The notes: generated by a model from the sequence alone, not told the origin. Counted from the first letter of the stretch, positions 12,801 through 23,214 are shown. The stretch is 64,000 bases of DNA from Cryobacterium adonitolivorans (GCF_004402695.1 NZ_SOFL01000024.1:1-64000); one strand, 5' to 3'. Numbers and translations are program-made.

Positions 12801-14098
12801 CGGGTGGTTCCTCGTTTCGGTGCGGCGCCGACGGGAGCCGGGCGTGCGGGTGCGGCCGCGGCAGTGCGGGTCTTGGCGTCCTCGCCCAGGTTGTGGTCGC
12901 TTCGAGCGAAGGACAACACCACCCCGATCGCGGCCAGGGTGGTGAGCAGGGCCGTGCCACCGGCGGAGATCAGCGGCAGTGGCACCCCGAGGACCGGGAG
13001 GACGCCCAGGACCACGCCGATGTTCACGAGGGCCTGGCCGATGATCCAGACCATGACGGCCGCGGTGGTGACCTTGATCTGCATATTGGCGGTGCCGCGC
13101 ATGATGCGGATGAATGCGAAGGCCAGCAGGACGAACATCAGCAGAACGACGATGGAGCCGATCAACCCCAGTTCTTCGCCGATGATGGCGAAGATGTAGT
13201 CGTTGTCGGCGGCGGGCAGCCAGGACCACTTGGCCTTGGAGTTGCCCAGCCCCACGCCGAACACCCCCCCGTTGGCCAGCGCCCAGGTGCCGTGCAGGGG
13301 CTGCCAGCACGCGGCGGAGATGGTGCCCTTCAGTTCGTCGCAGCCCTCGGAGGCAAAGCTGAGGATACGGGTCATCCGGTTCTCACTGCTGATGGCGAGC
13401 AGCACGCCGGCCGCCGCACCGAGGACCAGGGGCACGGCGAGCATCCGCAGCCGCAACCCGGCGAAGAACAGCGCGCCGAACAGGATGCCGGCCATGATGA
13501 TCACGGTTCCGAGGTCACCGCCGATCATCACGAGCATGACCGCCCCGCCGCCGACGCCGAACACGGGGATGTACACGTGTCGCCAGTCGTCGAGCTTGTC
13601 CTTCTTCTGCGCGAGGATCACGCCGAGCCAGATCACCAGGGCGACCTTGATACCTTCGGAGGGCTGGAACTGCACCCCGGCGATCGAGAGCCAGTTCGTG
13701 TTTCCGGCGACGGTGACACCGAGCGGGGTGAAGATCACGAGGCACTGCAGCGCGCAGGTCACGCCGAGGGCCCACCAGGCGATGCGCTTCCAGAAGGTCA
13801 CGGGCAGCCGGCTGATCACGAGCATCAACGGAATTCCGAGCAGCGCGAAGATGCCCTGCCTGAAGAGACCACCGTAGAAACCGGCGTCCTCGAGATACGA
13901 GTCCACCGACGAGGACGACAGCACCATGACCAGGCCGAAGATGACCAGGAAGAGCGTGGTGCCCAGCAGGAGCAGGTAGTTCGTTGATTCGGCCCGGAAC
14001 ACCCGGCCGAGGTTGATCCGTGTCAGGGCGCTGCCGCGGTCCTGGGAACTGTGGTTCTCGACGCGCTCAGGCACCCGGGTACGAGGACGAGTCTTCAT
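12797..14098 (-). CDS. ftsW: Septal peptidoglycan glycosyltransferase FtsW
   Basis: SEDS-family polymerase working with the class B PBP FtsI at the septum (433 aa). About ten membrane spans begin at NYLLLLGTTLFLVIFGLVMVL; the family stretches include WLSIAGVQFQPSEGIKVALVIW and VGVVLGVLPVLGVPLPLISAGG. ATG 14098 is preceded by GGGAGGTGGGTCGC, and the gene overlaps the end of murD by 32 nt. The C-terminal tail is short and Ala/Pro-rich. RodA is the paralogue to exclude, but position in the cluster decides for FtsW. Confidence 0.95.
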   Translation of the reverse strand: MKTRPRTRVPERVENHSSQDRGSALTRINLGRVFRAESTNYLLLLGTTLFLVIFGLVMVLSSSSVDSYLEDAGFYGGLFRQGIFALLGIPLMLVISRLPVTFWKRIAWWALGVTCALQCLVIFTPLGVTVAGNTNWLSIAGVQFQPSEGIKVALVIWLGVILAQKKDKLDDWRHVYIPVFGVGGGAVMLVMIGGDLGTVIIMAGILFGALFFAGLRLRMLAVPLVLGAAAGVLLAISSENRMTRILSFASEGCDELKGTISAACWQPLHGTWALANGGVFGVGLGNSKAKWSWLPAADNDYIFAIIGEELGLIGSIVVLLMFVLLAFAFIRIMRGTANMQIKVTTAAVMVWIIGQALVNIGVVLGVLPVLGVPLPLISAGGTALLTTLAAIGVVLSFARSDHNLGEDAKTRTAAAAPARPAPVGAAPKRGTTR

Positions 14099-15632
14099 GC
14101 GACCCACCTCCCAAATAATCGTGTACGGCCTGGGCGAACTTCGCCCCGCGTTCCGCATAGCTCGCGAACTGGTCCATGGATGCCGCCGCCGGCGCCAGCA
14201 GGACCACGTCCCCGGCGGAGGCGAGGGACGCGGCCAGGACGACCGCGGACGGCATGACCTCCCCAGTGTCATCCGAGTCGATCTCGAAGACCCGCAGGGC
14301 GGGGGCGTGTCGCCTAAATGCCGCCAGGACTTCCTTCCGCTCGACACCGATCACGACGGCGCCGCGCAGCCGGCCGGCGTGCCGGGCCACGAGGTCACCG
14401 ATGTCGACGCCCTTCAGCAGTCCGCCCACCAGCCAGACCACGGAGTCGAAGGCGGCCAGCGAGGCATCCGCCGCGTGCGGATTCGTCGCCTTGGAGTCGT
14501 CGATCCAGCTGATGCCGTCGCGGATCGCCACGACCTCGATGCGGTGCGCGTCGAGCGTGAACGTTGCCAGGGCTGCCCGGATGGCGTCCGGTGACACGTC
14601 GAAGGACCTGGCCAGGGCCGCGGCGGCCAGGATGTTGGCCACCACATGCGGGGCGGCCAGCCCGACGGCGGCGAGGTCGCTGATCGTGGTGAGCTCGATG
14701 GCGCTGTCGAACCGGTCCTCGAGGAATGCCCGGTCGCAGAGGATGCCGTCGACGATACCCAGGTCGCTGGGCCCCGGCACTCCCAGGCCGAAGCCGATGG
14801 CTCTGGCGCCGTCGCCGACGTCGGCGTCTTCGACCATCCGCATCGTGGCGAGATCGGCCTTGTTGTACACGCAGGCGACGGTGGTGTTCGAGTAGACCTT
14901 GGCCTTCGCGTCGCGGTATGCGCTCGCGGAACCGTGCCAGTCGATGTGGTCGTCGGCGATGTTGAGGCAGACGCTGGAGACGGGGATGAGCGCGCCGGGA
15001 CCGGTCAGCGGCAGGTGGTGCAGTTGGTAGCTGGAGAGCTCGACCACGAGCACGTCCCAGCCCTGGGGGTCGCGGATGGCGTCGAGCACGGGCACGCCGA
15101 TGTTGCCGCAGGGGGCGACCCGGTGGCCGCCGGCCGCGAGCATCGTCGCGGCGATCTGCACGGTCGTGGTCTTGCCATTGGTGCCGGTCACGAGGATCCA
15201 GGGCGCAGCGGGCCCGACCTTGTCGCGCAGGCGCCAGGCCAGTTCGATGTCGCCCCAGACCGGGATGGCCTGTTCAGCGGCCCACTGGAGCAAGGGGTGG
15301 TCCGGGTGGAATCCCGGCGACACGATGATCAGCTCGGCGTTGTGCTCGACCAGGGCCGGAGGCGCGGCGTCAAGGTCGGCGGTGACCAGGGGGACGCCCA
15401 GGACCTCGAGCAGGCGAGCCCGCTCGTCGGGGGCGCGGCCGGCGACGACGAGGACCTCTGCGCCGAGCTCGGCCAGGGTGTCCGCCGCGGCGAATCCGGT
15501 CATCCCGAGGCCGAGAACGGCCACGCGCAGGCCGGACCAGTCTGAGTGCCAGCTGGTCAGGGCATCGAGCCGGTCGGGGCCGCTGCCGGGGCGGGGGTCT
15601 GTGCCTGGAGCATCGAAGGAGTGGGAGCCCAT
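14067..15632 (-). CDS. murD: UDP-MurNAc-L-alanine-D-glutamate ligase
   Basis: Adds D-Glu to UDP-MurNAc-L-Ala (521 aa, somewhat longer than the usual 450-500). The N-terminal fold is VAVLGLGMTGFAAADTLAELG and the ATP loop LVTGTNGKTTTVQIAATML; the C-terminal domain has DSKATNPHAADASL, the MurD signature. The ATG overlaps the mraY stop as TGATG. About 30 residues precede the usual N-terminus and look disordered; a later start is possible but I see no better ribosome site. Confidence 0.95.
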   Translation of the reverse strand: MGSHSFDAPGTDPRPGSGPDRLDALTSWHSDWSGLRVAVLGLGMTGFAAADTLAELGAEVLVVAGRAPDERARLLEVLGVPLVTADLDAAPPALVEHNAELIIVSPGFHPDHPLLQWAAEQAIPVWGDIELAWRLRDKVGPAAPWILVTGTNGKTTTVQIAATMLAAGGHRVAPCGNIGVPVLDAIRDPQGWDVLVVELSSYQLHHLPLTGPGALIPVSSVCLNIADDHIDWHGSASAYRDAKAKVYSNTTVACVYNKADLATMRMVEDADVGDGARAIGFGLGVPGPSDLGIVDGILCDRAFLEDRFDSAIELTTISDLAAVGLAAPHVVANILAAAALARSFDVSPDAIRAALATFTLDAHRIEVVAIRDGISWIDDSKATNPHAADASLAAFDSVVWLVGGLLKGVDIGDLVARHAGRLRGAVVIGVERKEVLAAFRRHAPALRVFEIDSDDTGEVMPSAVVLAASLASAGDVVLLAPAAASMDQFASYAERGAKFAQAVHDYLGGGSHEDSSSYPGA

Positions 15633-16726
15633 CAACGGGCCAGCCACTCGAGGTAGAACGTTCCGACGCCGGCGGCCACCAGCAGCCCGCCGATGATCCA
15701 GAAACGCACCACGACGGTGACCTCTGCCCAGCCCTTGAGTTCGAAGTGGTGATGGATGGGGCTCATCAGGAAGATCCGTTTGCCGCGGGTGACCTTGAAG
15801 TACGCGCGCTGCACGATGACCGAACCGGCCTCGATCACGAAGAGGCCGCCGATGAGCACCAGCAGCAGCTCGGTGCGGCTGAGGATCGCCAGCGCGGCAA
15901 GGGCCCCACCGAGTCCGAGCGAGCCGGTGTCGCCGAGGAAGATCTTCGCCGGTGAGGTGTTCCACCAGAGGAAGCCGATGAGGCCGCCGACGATCGCAGC
16001 GGCCACGATGGCCAGGTCGAAGGAATCCGGTCCGGCGTAACACTTGTACATGTCGGCGATGTCGGACCCGCCGGTGTTGCAGGACTGGTTCGACTGCCAA
16101 AAGCCGATGATGATGTACGAGCCGATCGCGAAGACCAGCGAGCCCGTGGCGAGGCCGTCGAGGCCGTCGGTGACGTTGACGCCGTTGGAGGTAGCGGCAA
16201 CGATCAGGCAGATCCAGATGATGAACGCGGCGATGCCGATGAAGGTGCCGAGCTTCATGAAGTCCAGCGGCAGGTCCCGGATGAAGGAGATGTGTGTGGA
16301 CGCCGGGGTCTGGCCGTTCTTGTCGGGGAACTGCAGGGCCATCCAGCCGAACGCACCGGCGACGACGACCTGGCCGGCGACCTTCTGCCAGCCGCCAAGG
16401 CCAAGGCTGCGCTGGTTGCGGGTCTTGAGGTAGTCGTCGAGGAAACCGACCAGGCCCAGGCCCACCATCATGAACAACACGAGCAGGGGCGACGCCGTCA
16501 GCGGCCGCTGTTGCAGCCACATCGCAAGGAAGTAGCTGACCAGGACGCCGACGATGATGATGATGCCGCCCATGGTGGCCGTGCCGCGTTTGGCGTGGTG
16601 GCTCTTGGGTCCGTCATCGCGGATGAACTGGCCCCAGCCGAGCTTGTGGAACAGCCTGATGAACAGCGGGGTGAGCAGCAGGGTGAAGACGAGGGACATC
16701 GCTCCGGCCAGTAAGAGGGCAATCAC
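15632..16726 (-). CDS. mraY: Phospho-N-acetylmuramoyl-pentapeptide transferase
   Basis: Ten-span membrane enzyme that loads the muropeptide onto undecaprenyl phosphate to make lipid I (364 aa, standard). Motifs visible are [36 protein letters not shown], the [12 protein letters not shown] loop and [13 protein letters not shown], with [11 protein letters not shown] near the end. The start is GTG 16726, overlapping the murF stop as GTGA. It lies between murF and murD as usual. Confidence 0.97.
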   Translation of the reverse strand: MIALLLAGAMSLVFTLLLTPLFIRLFHKLGWGQFIRDDGPKSHHAKRGTATMGGIIIIVGVLVSYFLAMWLQQRPLTASPLLVLFMMVGLGLVGFLDDYLKTRNQRSLGLGGWQKVAGQVVVAGAFGWMALQFPDKNGQTPASTHISFIRDLPLDFMKLGTFIGIAAFIIWICLIVAATSNGVNVTDGLDGLATGSLVFAIGSYIIIGFWQSNQSCNTGGSDIADMYKCYAGPDSFDLAIVAAAIVGGLIGFLWWNTSPAKIFLGDTGSLGLGGALAALAILSRTELLLVLIGGLFVIEAGSVIVQRAYFKVTRGKRIFLMSPIHHHFELKGWAEVTVVVRFWIIGGLLVAAGVGTFYLEWLAR

Positions 16727-18141
16727 GAGTACAACTTTCCCAGTCGGTCACCGAGGAAACGGAGTCCGGCTGAATTTGATGATTTGACGAGCACGGTGTC
16801 TCCGGGCTTGACGGTGTCGCTCAGCAGGTCGAAGGCCTCGTCAGCGGTGTCGACGTAGGCCGATTCCCCGTCCCAGGAGCCCTCGTTGATGGTGCTGATG
16901 TGCATGCGACGGGCGGCGCGGCCGACCACGATGAGTTGGGAGATATTGAGGCGCACCGCCAGGAGCCCGATCCTGTCGTGTTCCTCACCGGAGAGTTCCC
17001 CGAGCTCGCTCATTTCGCCCAGCACCGCGATCGTGCGTCCCTCGGGATTCCGGATCTGGGCGAGGGTCTTCAGGGCCGCGGTCATCGAATCGGGGCTGGC
17101 GTTGTAGGCGTCGTTGATGACGGTGACGTCGTCCCGCCCGCCCATAACCTCCATGCGCCAGCGTTCGGCTAGGGTGACGGATTCGAGCGCGGCGACGATG
17201 TCGTCGATGGGCACCCCGAGGGCGTCGGCGGCGGCGGCGGCGGCCAGGGCGTTCATCACGTGGTGCTCACCGAGGACCCTGAACGACACCGGGCGGCTGG
17301 CGCCATCGGGCAGGTGCAGGGTAAAGGTCGTTCCGGTTCGGCTGCCGTGGATGTCGGAGGCGCGCACCATGGCGCGCTCACCCTCGCCGAACCAGACCAC
17401 CCTCGCGGCGGTGAGGTCCGCCATGCCGGCGACCCGGTGGTCGTCGACGTTCAGCACAGCGATGTCGTCGGGTCCGAGGTCGGTGACCATCTCGGACTTG
17501 GTCCGCACGGTGGTCTCGATGCCGCCGAATCCGCCGGCATGGGCCAGGCCCACGCTCAGGACGATGCCGATGTCGGGCCGGGCCATCCGCACGAGGCGCT
17601 TGATCTCGCCTTCGGCGCTCGCACCCATCTCGGCGACGAGGAACTCGGTCCGGGGGGTGACCTCGAGCATGGTCAGCGGCGCGCCGACCTCGTTGTTGAA
17701 GGACGCGCGGGCGGCGACGGTGGGCCCGACACGTTCGAGGATTGCGCGCAACAGGTTCTTGGTGGTGGTCTTGCCGTTGGACCCGGTCACGCCGATGACT
17801 TTGAGGGAGCCGATCGAGCGTGCCCGGCCGATCACCACGGTGGCGAGGTCGCCGAGGGCGGTGACAGCGTCGCCGACCACGATCTGGGCGACCGGAAGGT
17901 CGAGGAGTCGTTCGACGATGACCACAGCGGCTCCGTTGGCGACGGCGGCCGGTGCGAAGAGGTGACCGTCGGTCTCCTCCCCCGGCTTGGCGACGAAGAT
18001 GTCCCCGGCGGCGACCTCGCGGGAGTCGGTGTGAACGGCACCGTCGACGACGGACTCTGCCGTCACCGGAGAGTTCGTGGAGTCGAGGTGCAGTGTGCCG
18101 TTCATGGCTGCGGCGATCTCCGCCAGGCTCAGGGCGATCAT
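16723..18141 (-). CDS. murF: UDP-MurNAc-tripeptide-D-Ala-D-Ala ligase
   Basis: Adds the D-Ala-D-Ala dipeptide to the UDP-MurNAc-tripeptide (472 aa from ATG 18141). The ATP loop is [21 protein letters not shown], with [11 protein letters not shown] just after it and [15 protein letters not shown] in the C-terminal domain, both MurF hallmarks. The ATG overlaps the murE stop as TAATG. Three further upstream codons (to 18150) are possible but unneeded. Confidence 0.96.
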   Translation of the reverse strand: MIALSLAEIAAAMNGTLHLDSTNSPVTAESVVDGAVHTDSREVAAGDIFVAKPGEETDGHLFAPAAVANGAAVVIVERLLDLPVAQIVVGDAVTALGDLATVVIGRARSIGSLKVIGVTGSNGKTTTKNLLRAILERVGPTVAARASFNNEVGAPLTMLEVTPRTEFLVAEMGASAEGEIKRLVRMARPDIGIVLSVGLAHAGGFGGIETTVRTKSEMVTDLGPDDIAVLNVDDHRVAGMADLTAARVVWFGEGERAMVRASDIHGSRTGTTFTLHLPDGASRPVSFRVLGEHHVMNALAAAAAADALGVPIDDIVAALESVTLAERWRMEVMGGRDDVTVINDAYNASPDSMTAALKTLAQIRNPEGRTIAVLGEMSELGELSGEEHDRIGLLAVRLNISQLIVVGRAARRMHISTINEGSWDGESAYVDTADEAFDLLSDTVKPGDTVLVKSSNSAGLRFLGDRLGKLYS

Positions 18142-19724
18142 TACAGCCACCCGGCTTCCTGCAGAGCGAGTCGGGCGTCGTCCCTGGCTGAATACGGGAG
18201 TTTCACTCCGGCTACCTCCTGGTAGTTCTCGTGGCCGGGCCCTGCGTAGAGCACGACATCGCCCTCCGCGGCCAACGATAGCGCGCGGCGGAAGGCTGTG
18301 GCGGGGTCGGGGACCTCGTAGAGATCCCCGTCTGGCACGGCCTCGCGTGCCGCAGCGAGCAGGGTGGCCCTGATGGTGGCCGGGTCTTCGAATCGCGGAT
18401 GGAAATCGGTGATGACGACCGCATCCGCACCGCGGGCGGCGATGGCGCCCATGGCGGCGCGCTTGGTCTTGTCGCGGTCGCCGTCGGCCCCGAAGACCAT
18501 GATGATGCGCCCGGTGGTGGAGTCGCGGATCGCCCCGAGGGTGTTGAGGAAGGCATCCGGGCTGTGGCCGTAGTCGATGTAGACCAGTGGGCCCCGGTCT
18601 CCGGAGATCAGTTCGGCACGGCCGGGGATGTAGGCGTTGATGCCGCCGTCGCGGGTGAGCGCATGCTCGATGGCGGCCAGGTCGAAGCCGCTCTCCACCA
18701 GGATCACGATGGCCAGGGCCGCGTTGGCGGCCATGTACCAGCCGAGGAGTGGCACCCGCGTCTGCAGCCGGCGGCCATCGGGTCCGTCGAGGGTGAATTC
18801 GGTGGAGCGGGCACCGGTCTGCACGACGTTCATGCGCCAGTCCGCTTCGACCGGACTGCGGTCGGCGTCAGCCGACCCGACCACTGGGTTGTTGGCGAGG
18901 GTAGTGACCGGGATCCGGCTCTCCGCCGCGATGCGGCGGCCCCACTCGGAGTCCACCGTGACTACTCCCCGGCGGGAACGGTCGGGCTGGAAGAGCTGCA
19001 GCTTGGACTGGAAGTACTCCTCCATCGACGCGTAGTCGTCGAGGTGGTCGTGGGAGAGGTTCGTGAAGCCGGAGACGTCGAAGACCAGGCCGTCGACCCG
19101 GTGGCGGCTGATGGCCTGGGCCGATACCTCGATGCCGACGGCCCGCACCTCGGCTTCGCGCATCCGGGCCAGCAGGGCGTGGAGTTCGCTGGCCTCCGGC
19201 GTGGTCAGGGCGCTGGTCACGGCGACGTCGCCGATCCGGCGCTCCGCCGTTGAGGTGAGCCCTGCGACGACGCCGAGCTGGCTGAGGATGGCGAAAAGCA
19301 GGTAGACGACGCTGGTCTTGCCGTTGGTGCCGGTGACGGCGAACAGGTCCGCCGGGTTCTCGGCGGTGCGGTGGATCCAGGCGGCGACGGTGCCCAGCGC
19401 GGCGCGCACATCGGCCGTGACGAGGATCGGGAGACCGCTATCAGCGGCCAGCAGCGCGCCGGCCTCGTCGGTCAGCACGGCAACGGCCCCGGCTTCGCGC
19501 GCCGCCTTGGCGTGGGACGCCCCGTGGATCATCCGGCCGGGCACGCCGACGAACAGGTCGCCGGGCTGTACGGTGCGCGAACTGAGGCTCACGCCGGTCA
19601 GTTCACGGTTCATGGTGTCTCCGCGAACGTCAAGCTCAAATTCATCGACCAGTCCGGACAACGATCGCGGGACCGGATGTTGAGGACGGAGAGCCGAGGG
19701 CGCCAAATCGGTCACGAGGCTCAC
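18141..19724 (-). CDS. murE: MurE ligase with atypical diamino-acid motif
   Basis: Adds the third residue of the stem peptide (527 aa). It has the ATP loop FAVTGTNGKTSVVYLLF and DHLDDYASMEEYF, and ends with PGHENYQE. The C-terminal stretch aligns with E. coli MurE through VFGADGDRDKTKRAAMGAIA, but where DAP enzymes have T-D-D-N-P-R this protein reads T-D-F-H-P-R (residues 439-444, bases 18393-18407 for D440-R444). The DNPR motif contacts meso-DAP. Microbacteriaceae have B-type walls with diaminobutyrate, lysine, ornithine or homoserine at this position, so a non-DAP substrate is likely; which one cannot be read here. Confidence 0.93.
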   Translation of the reverse strand: MSLVTDLAPSALRPQHPVPRSLSGLVDEFELDVRGDTMNRELTGVSLSSRTVQPGDLFVGVPGRMIHGASHAKAAREAGAVAVLTDEAGALLAADSGLPILVTADVRAALGTVAAWIHRTAENPADLFAVTGTNGKTSVVYLLFAILSQLGVVAGLTSTAERRIGDVAVTSALTTPEASELHALLARMREAEVRAVGIEVSAQAISRHRVDGLVFDVSGFTNLSHDHLDDYASMEEYFQSKLQLFQPDRSRRGVVTVDSEWGRRIAAESRIPVTTLANNPVVGSADADRSPVEADWRMNVVQTGARSTEFTLDGPDGRRLQTRVPLLGWYMAANAALAIVILVESGFDLAAIEHALTRDGGINAYIPGRAELISGDRGPLVYIDYGHSPDAFLNTLGAIRDSTTGRIIMVFGADGDRDKTKRAAMGAIAARGADAVVITDFHPRFEDPATIRATLLAAAREAVPDGDLYEVPDPATAFRRALSLAAEGDVVLYAGPGHENYQEVAGVKLPYSARDDARLALQEAGWL

Positions 19725-19728
19725 TTTC

Positions 19729-21507
19729 TTACCAGGTATCGGGGAGATCAGGCGCGGCGGCGCCCGAGGGAACTGCCCGGTACTTTTTCAGCACCTGACT
19801 CATGACCTCTTGAAAGACCGGAGCGGACGCTGCTGACGAATTCATGTTAACAGGATCGGCCAGACTCACCGAAACGACGTACTGCGGATCGTCGGCCGGA
19901 GCGAAGCCGGACACCGACACCAGGTAGCCCTTGGAGTAGCCGCCGTTGCCGTCGGGCATCTGGGCGGTACCGGTTTTGGCGGCAGCGCGGTAGCCCGGGA
20001 TTTCCCAGGTATCGGCCAGCCAGGCCTTCTGATAAACCATTTCGAGGATGTCCGCCGTGTCGCGCGCCGCTTCGGCCGATACGACCTGGGTGCCCTCGGC
20101 CGCGGGAACGTCGGTGAGGGTGCCGTTTGCCGCGCGGCAGCCGGATACCAGCTGCACGGGCATCCGGACGCCGCCGTTGGCGATGGTCTGGTAGATGCTC
20201 GACACCTGCAGGGCCGTCGTGGTCAGACCCTGGCCGAACATCGTCGCGTACTCGGTCTGGTTGTCCCACTTGTCGGCCGGGTGCAGGATCCCGGGGTCTT
20301 CGCCCGGGAAGCCGCTCTCGGTTTCGGTGCCGACCCCGAACTTGGTCATGTAGTCGTAGCGCTGCTGGTCGGTCAGACGCTCGCCGAACTGCGATGTGCC
20401 GGTGTTGGACGACTCGATCAGCACCCCGGTGAGGGTGAGGCGCAGGTCGCCGTGCGCCGAGCTGTCATTGATGTTGGCTCCGTTCGCCGGCAGGTAGCGG
20501 AACGGGGCGACGACCTCTGATTCGGGGGTCGCCACGCCGGCGTCAAGCACGGATGCGGCCGTGAGGGCCTTGAAGGTGGAGCCCGGCTCGTAGGAGGCCG
20601 TGAACGCGCGTGAGCCGCGGTCGTCGGGGTTGGTGGTGGCGCTGACGTCGTTGGGGTCGACACTCGGATAGTCGGCCACGGCGACGAGCTTGCCGGTCTT
20701 GACCTCCTGCACGACGACGTTGCCCCAGGCTGCCCCGGTCTTCTGGGCCTGCTCGGCGAGCACCTGCTGCACGAAGAACTGGAGGTCGGAGTCGATGGTG
20801 GTGATGACGTCGCTGCCGTCGACGGGGGGCTCGGTGGTGACCGTGCTCTCCGGCAGCCGCACGCCGTCGGCGCCGCGCTCATAGGTCTCCGAGCCGTTGC
20901 TGCTGGCGAGGCAGGAATCCTGGCCCACCTCGAGGCCGGCCTGCGCCTCGCCCGCCGACGAAACGAACCCGACGAGGTTGCCTGCGACGGCGCCGTTGGG
21001 GTAGACCCGGCCGGGGTTCTGCTGGAAGGTGAGCCACGGAATGTCGAGCGCGGACAGGGCGCGGAACGCGTCAACGCCGACCTGCCTCGCGACGAGCGCG
21101 TAGTCGGACTTGGGATTGTCGGCAAGGGACTCGGAGATGAGGGCCTGGACCTTCTCGGTAGGCAGACCGACGACAGCGGCGATCTCCGCCACGGACTGGG
21201 CCAGGGGGATGGAGGTTTCGACTCCGTCGACGGTGCGGGTGAACGGCGAGGCGTTCTTAGGCGAGAGCGCCACGTCGTAGCGCATCACGGTTCCGGCTAG
21301 CACCACGCCGTTGGCGTCGAGGATCTCGCCTCGCGAGCCGTACACGGTTCTCTCGACCGACCGATTGCCGAGGGAGTCGGCGCTGAGTGTGTCGGCGCGC
21401 ACCACCTGGATGTCGACGAGGCGAACCACGAACACGCCGATGATGGCGACGAGGACGACGACCGTCGCCGCGATCCTGCGCTTGCTGGACATGTTGGTTC
21501 TCGCCAC
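19729..21507 (-). CDS. ftsI: Septal class B penicillin-binding protein FtsI (PBP3)
   Basis: Septal transpeptidase partner of FtsW (592 aa). One membrane span at residues 11-32 is followed by the pedestal domain (YGSRGEILDANGVVLA) and the transpeptidase domain. Catalytic motifs are STFK (310-313), SSN (366-368) and KTG (511-513). There are no C-terminal PASTA domains. It is separated from murE by 4 nt and from the ftsL-like gene by 34 nt. Targets of beta-lactams in this family are these same motifs. Confidence 0.96.
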   Translation of the reverse strand: MARTNMSSKRRIAATVVVLVAIIGVFVVRLVDIQVVRADTLSADSLGNRSVERTVYGSRGEILDANGVVLAGTVMRYDVALSPKNASPFTRTVDGVETSIPLAQSVAEIAAVVGLPTEKVQALISESLADNPKSDYALVARQVGVDAFRALSALDIPWLTFQQNPGRVYPNGAVAGNLVGFVSSAGEAQAGLEVGQDSCLASSNGSETYERGADGVRLPESTVTTEPPVDGSDVITTIDSDLQFFVQQVLAEQAQKTGAAWGNVVVQEVKTGKLVAVADYPSVDPNDVSATTNPDDRGSRAFTASYEPGSTFKALTAASVLDAGVATPESEVVAPFRYLPANGANINDSSAHGDLRLTLTGVLIESSNTGTSQFGERLTDQQRYDYMTKFGVGTETESGFPGEDPGILHPADKWDNQTEYATMFGQGLTTTALQVSSIYQTIANGGVRMPVQLVSGCRAANGTLTDVPAAEGTQVVSAEAARDTADILEMVYQKAWLADTWEIPGYRAAAKTGTAQMPDGNGGYSKGYLVSVSGFAPADDPQYVVSVSLADPVNMNSSAASAPVFQEVMSQVLKKYRAVPSGAAAPDLPDTW

Positions 21508-21541
21508 GTGGTGGACCTCTCGTATCGGACTGTACCGGCGT

Positions 21542-22144
21542 CTATCGTGTGGTCGGCGACGGCAGGCCGTCGGCTACCCTAACCGCCGCGGTGGCAGTTC
21601 CGGCGGCAGGCGCGCCGGACGCGACGCTGGTTCCCTGGCCGCCGGCGGGCAGCTGGGTGACGAGGGGAACCCCGGTGAGCAGGGAGTTGGGAACGAGGTC
21701 GGCGGCACCGGCCTGGGTGCCGCTGGCCGAGGTCGGCGCGCCGAGGACGGCGCCGTCGGACAGACGCAGGTAGGCCGGGGTGGAGTTGCTGACCATGCCG
21801 AGTGCTTCGGCATTGGCGGCGAGGTTCTGCGGTGAGGAGACGCGGATGAGGTCTTCGCTCACGCTGTCGGCGGTGCGGCCAAGCTCGACCTGGCTGGCGC
21901 GCAGTGCCGAGATCTCGTAGGCACCCTGGGAGATTCCCACGCTCAGCAACAGCTGCGCCACGATGACGGCACCGACGCAGGCCACCGCCGACAGCGCGTA
22001 GACGACGCGGGGACGCGTGTGAGTGCTGGGGCTGACGATCTCGATGTGGCGGCGTTCGTCGGCGCGGCGTTCGTCGGCGCGGCGTTCGTCGAATTCGGGG
22101 CGCAGCGTCTCTGTAGTCAGCACCCGGGCCAGGTTGTCGCTCAT
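21542..22144 (-). CDS. FtsL-like bitopic division protein
   Basis: Small bitopic protein, 200 aa, in the ftsL position between rsmH and ftsI. Its N-terminal cytoplasmic part has a short Arg/Glu repeat (ADERR twice after FDERR). One membrane span ([23 protein letters not shown]) is followed by a heptad-like stretch ([25 protein letters not shown]). A low-complexity Ala/Gly/Thr tail completes it. Sequence conservation of FtsL is weak, so the call rests on position and topology. The ATG overlaps the rsmH stop as ATGA. Confidence 0.8.
   Translation of the reverse strand: MSDNLARVLTTETLRPEFDERRADERRADERRHIEIVSPSTHTRPRVVYALSAVACVGAVIVAQLLLSVGISQGAYEISALRASQVELGRTADSVSEDLIRVSSPQNLAANAEALGMVSNSTPAYLRLSDGAVLGAPTSASGTQAGAADLVPNSLLTGVPLVTQLPAGGQGTSVASGAPAAGTATAAVRVADGLPSPTTR
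22051..22095 (-). repeat. 15-bp tandem repeat inside the ftsL-like gene
   Basis: The plus-strand unit GGCGTTCGTCGGCGC occurs at 22051-22065 and 22066-22080, with a diverged third copy from 22081. The period of 15 keeps frame and encodes repeated ADERR in the cytoplasmic tail. Such in-frame repeats are prone to copy-number change. Confidence 0.7.
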
Positions 22145-23214
22145 TCGGCTCTCCTCAGTCGTTCGGCGGCACGCAGGCGAACCGATGTTGCACGGGGGTT
22201 GATGGCTTTTTCCTCGTCGGACGCCAGTTCGGCACCCCGGATCAGCAGGGTGAATAGCGGTTTGTGCTCCGGGAGCTCGACGGGGAGTCCGGCCGGGGCG
22301 CTCGACTGCGACGCGGCGGCGAACATCCGCTTGACGATGCGGTCTTCGAGCGACTGGTAGGCCATCGAGACGATGCGGCCGCCGACGGCCACGGCCTCCA
22401 TCGCGGCGGGGATGGCACGCTCGAGGACGGCCAGTTCCTGGTTGACCTCGATGCGGAGCGCCTGGAAGACCCGTTTGGCGGGGTGCCCCATCCGCTGCAC
22501 GGCAACCGGGGTGACCTTGGTGATGACCTCGACAAGCTGGGCGGAGCGCACGAAGGGGGTCGTCGCCCTGGCTTCCACGATCGCCTTGGCATACCGGCCG
22601 GCGAGTTTTTCTTCGCCGTACTCCTGGAAGATCCGCCGCAGGTCTGCCTCACTGTAGTCGGCGAGGATCCGATCGGCGGTGAGCGGCGACGTGCTGTCCA
22701 TGCGCATGTCCAGCGGCGCATCCTTGGAGTAGGAGAAGCCGCGCTCGACCTGGTCGAGCTGCATGCTGGAAACGCCGAGGTCGAAGAGGATTCCCTGCAC
22801 CTCACTGATGCCGAGGCCGGCCAGCGCCTCGAGGATGCCGTCATAGACGGTATGCACGAGGTGGATGCGGTCACGAAACGGCTTGAGGCGTTCCTCGGCG
22901 ATGGCCAGGGCGGCCAGATCGCGGTCCAGGCCCACCAGGGTCAGACCGGGGAACCGCGTCAGCATGGCTTCGGCGTGGCCGCCCATGCCGAGCGTGGCGT
23001 CCACGAGGATCGCTCCGGGCGCGGCCAGAACCGGGCCGAGCAGCTCGATGCTGCGCTCGAGCAGCACCGGGGTGTGGATCTCGCTCAGCTGCGGCCGCTC
23101 GGCCGAGCCGTCGGGGGTCTTGTCGCTGTTCATCTGGTTGTTCGTCGTGTTCTTGTCGTTGTTCTCGTTGTTGTTCATAGCTACCGGGGCCGGATCCTGG
23201 GGCCTGATCCCCAT
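22141..23214 (-). CDS. rsmH: 16S rRNA (cytosine-1402-N4) methyltransferase
   Basis: SAM-dependent methylation of C1402 in 16S rRNA (MraW/RsmH family). The core begins [14 protein letters not shown]; the SAM motif is [17 protein letters not shown], followed by [14 protein letters not shown] and [14 protein letters not shown]. From ATG 23214 (with AGGCGG seven nt upstream) it is 357 aa, longer than the usual 310-330. The extra N-terminus is rich in Asn ([16 protein letters not shown]), odd for a high-GC genome. Starts at 23178 or 23133 are also possible. Confidence 0.94.
   Translation of the reverse strand: MGIRPQDPAPVAMNNNENNDKNTTNNQMNSDKTPDGSAERPQLSEIHTPVLLERSIELLGPVLAAPGAILVDATLGMGGHAEAMLTRFPGLTLVGLDRDLAALAIAEERLKPFRDRIHLVHTVYDGILEALAGLGISEVQGILFDLGVSSMQLDQVERGFSYSKDAPLDMRMDSTSPLTADRILADYSEADLRRIFQEYGEEKLAGRYAKAIVEARATTPFVRSAQLVEVITKVTPVAVQRMGHPAKRVFQALRIEVNQELAVLERAIPAAMEAVAVGGRIVSMAYQSLEDRIVKRMFAAASQSSAPAGLPVELPEHKPLFTLLIRGAELASDEEKAINPRATSVRLRAAERLRRAE

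Noticed and set aside
13203-13877. Plus-strand open frames opposite ftsW
   Set aside because: Composition-driven shadows; ftsW has its membrane spans and a good ribosome site.
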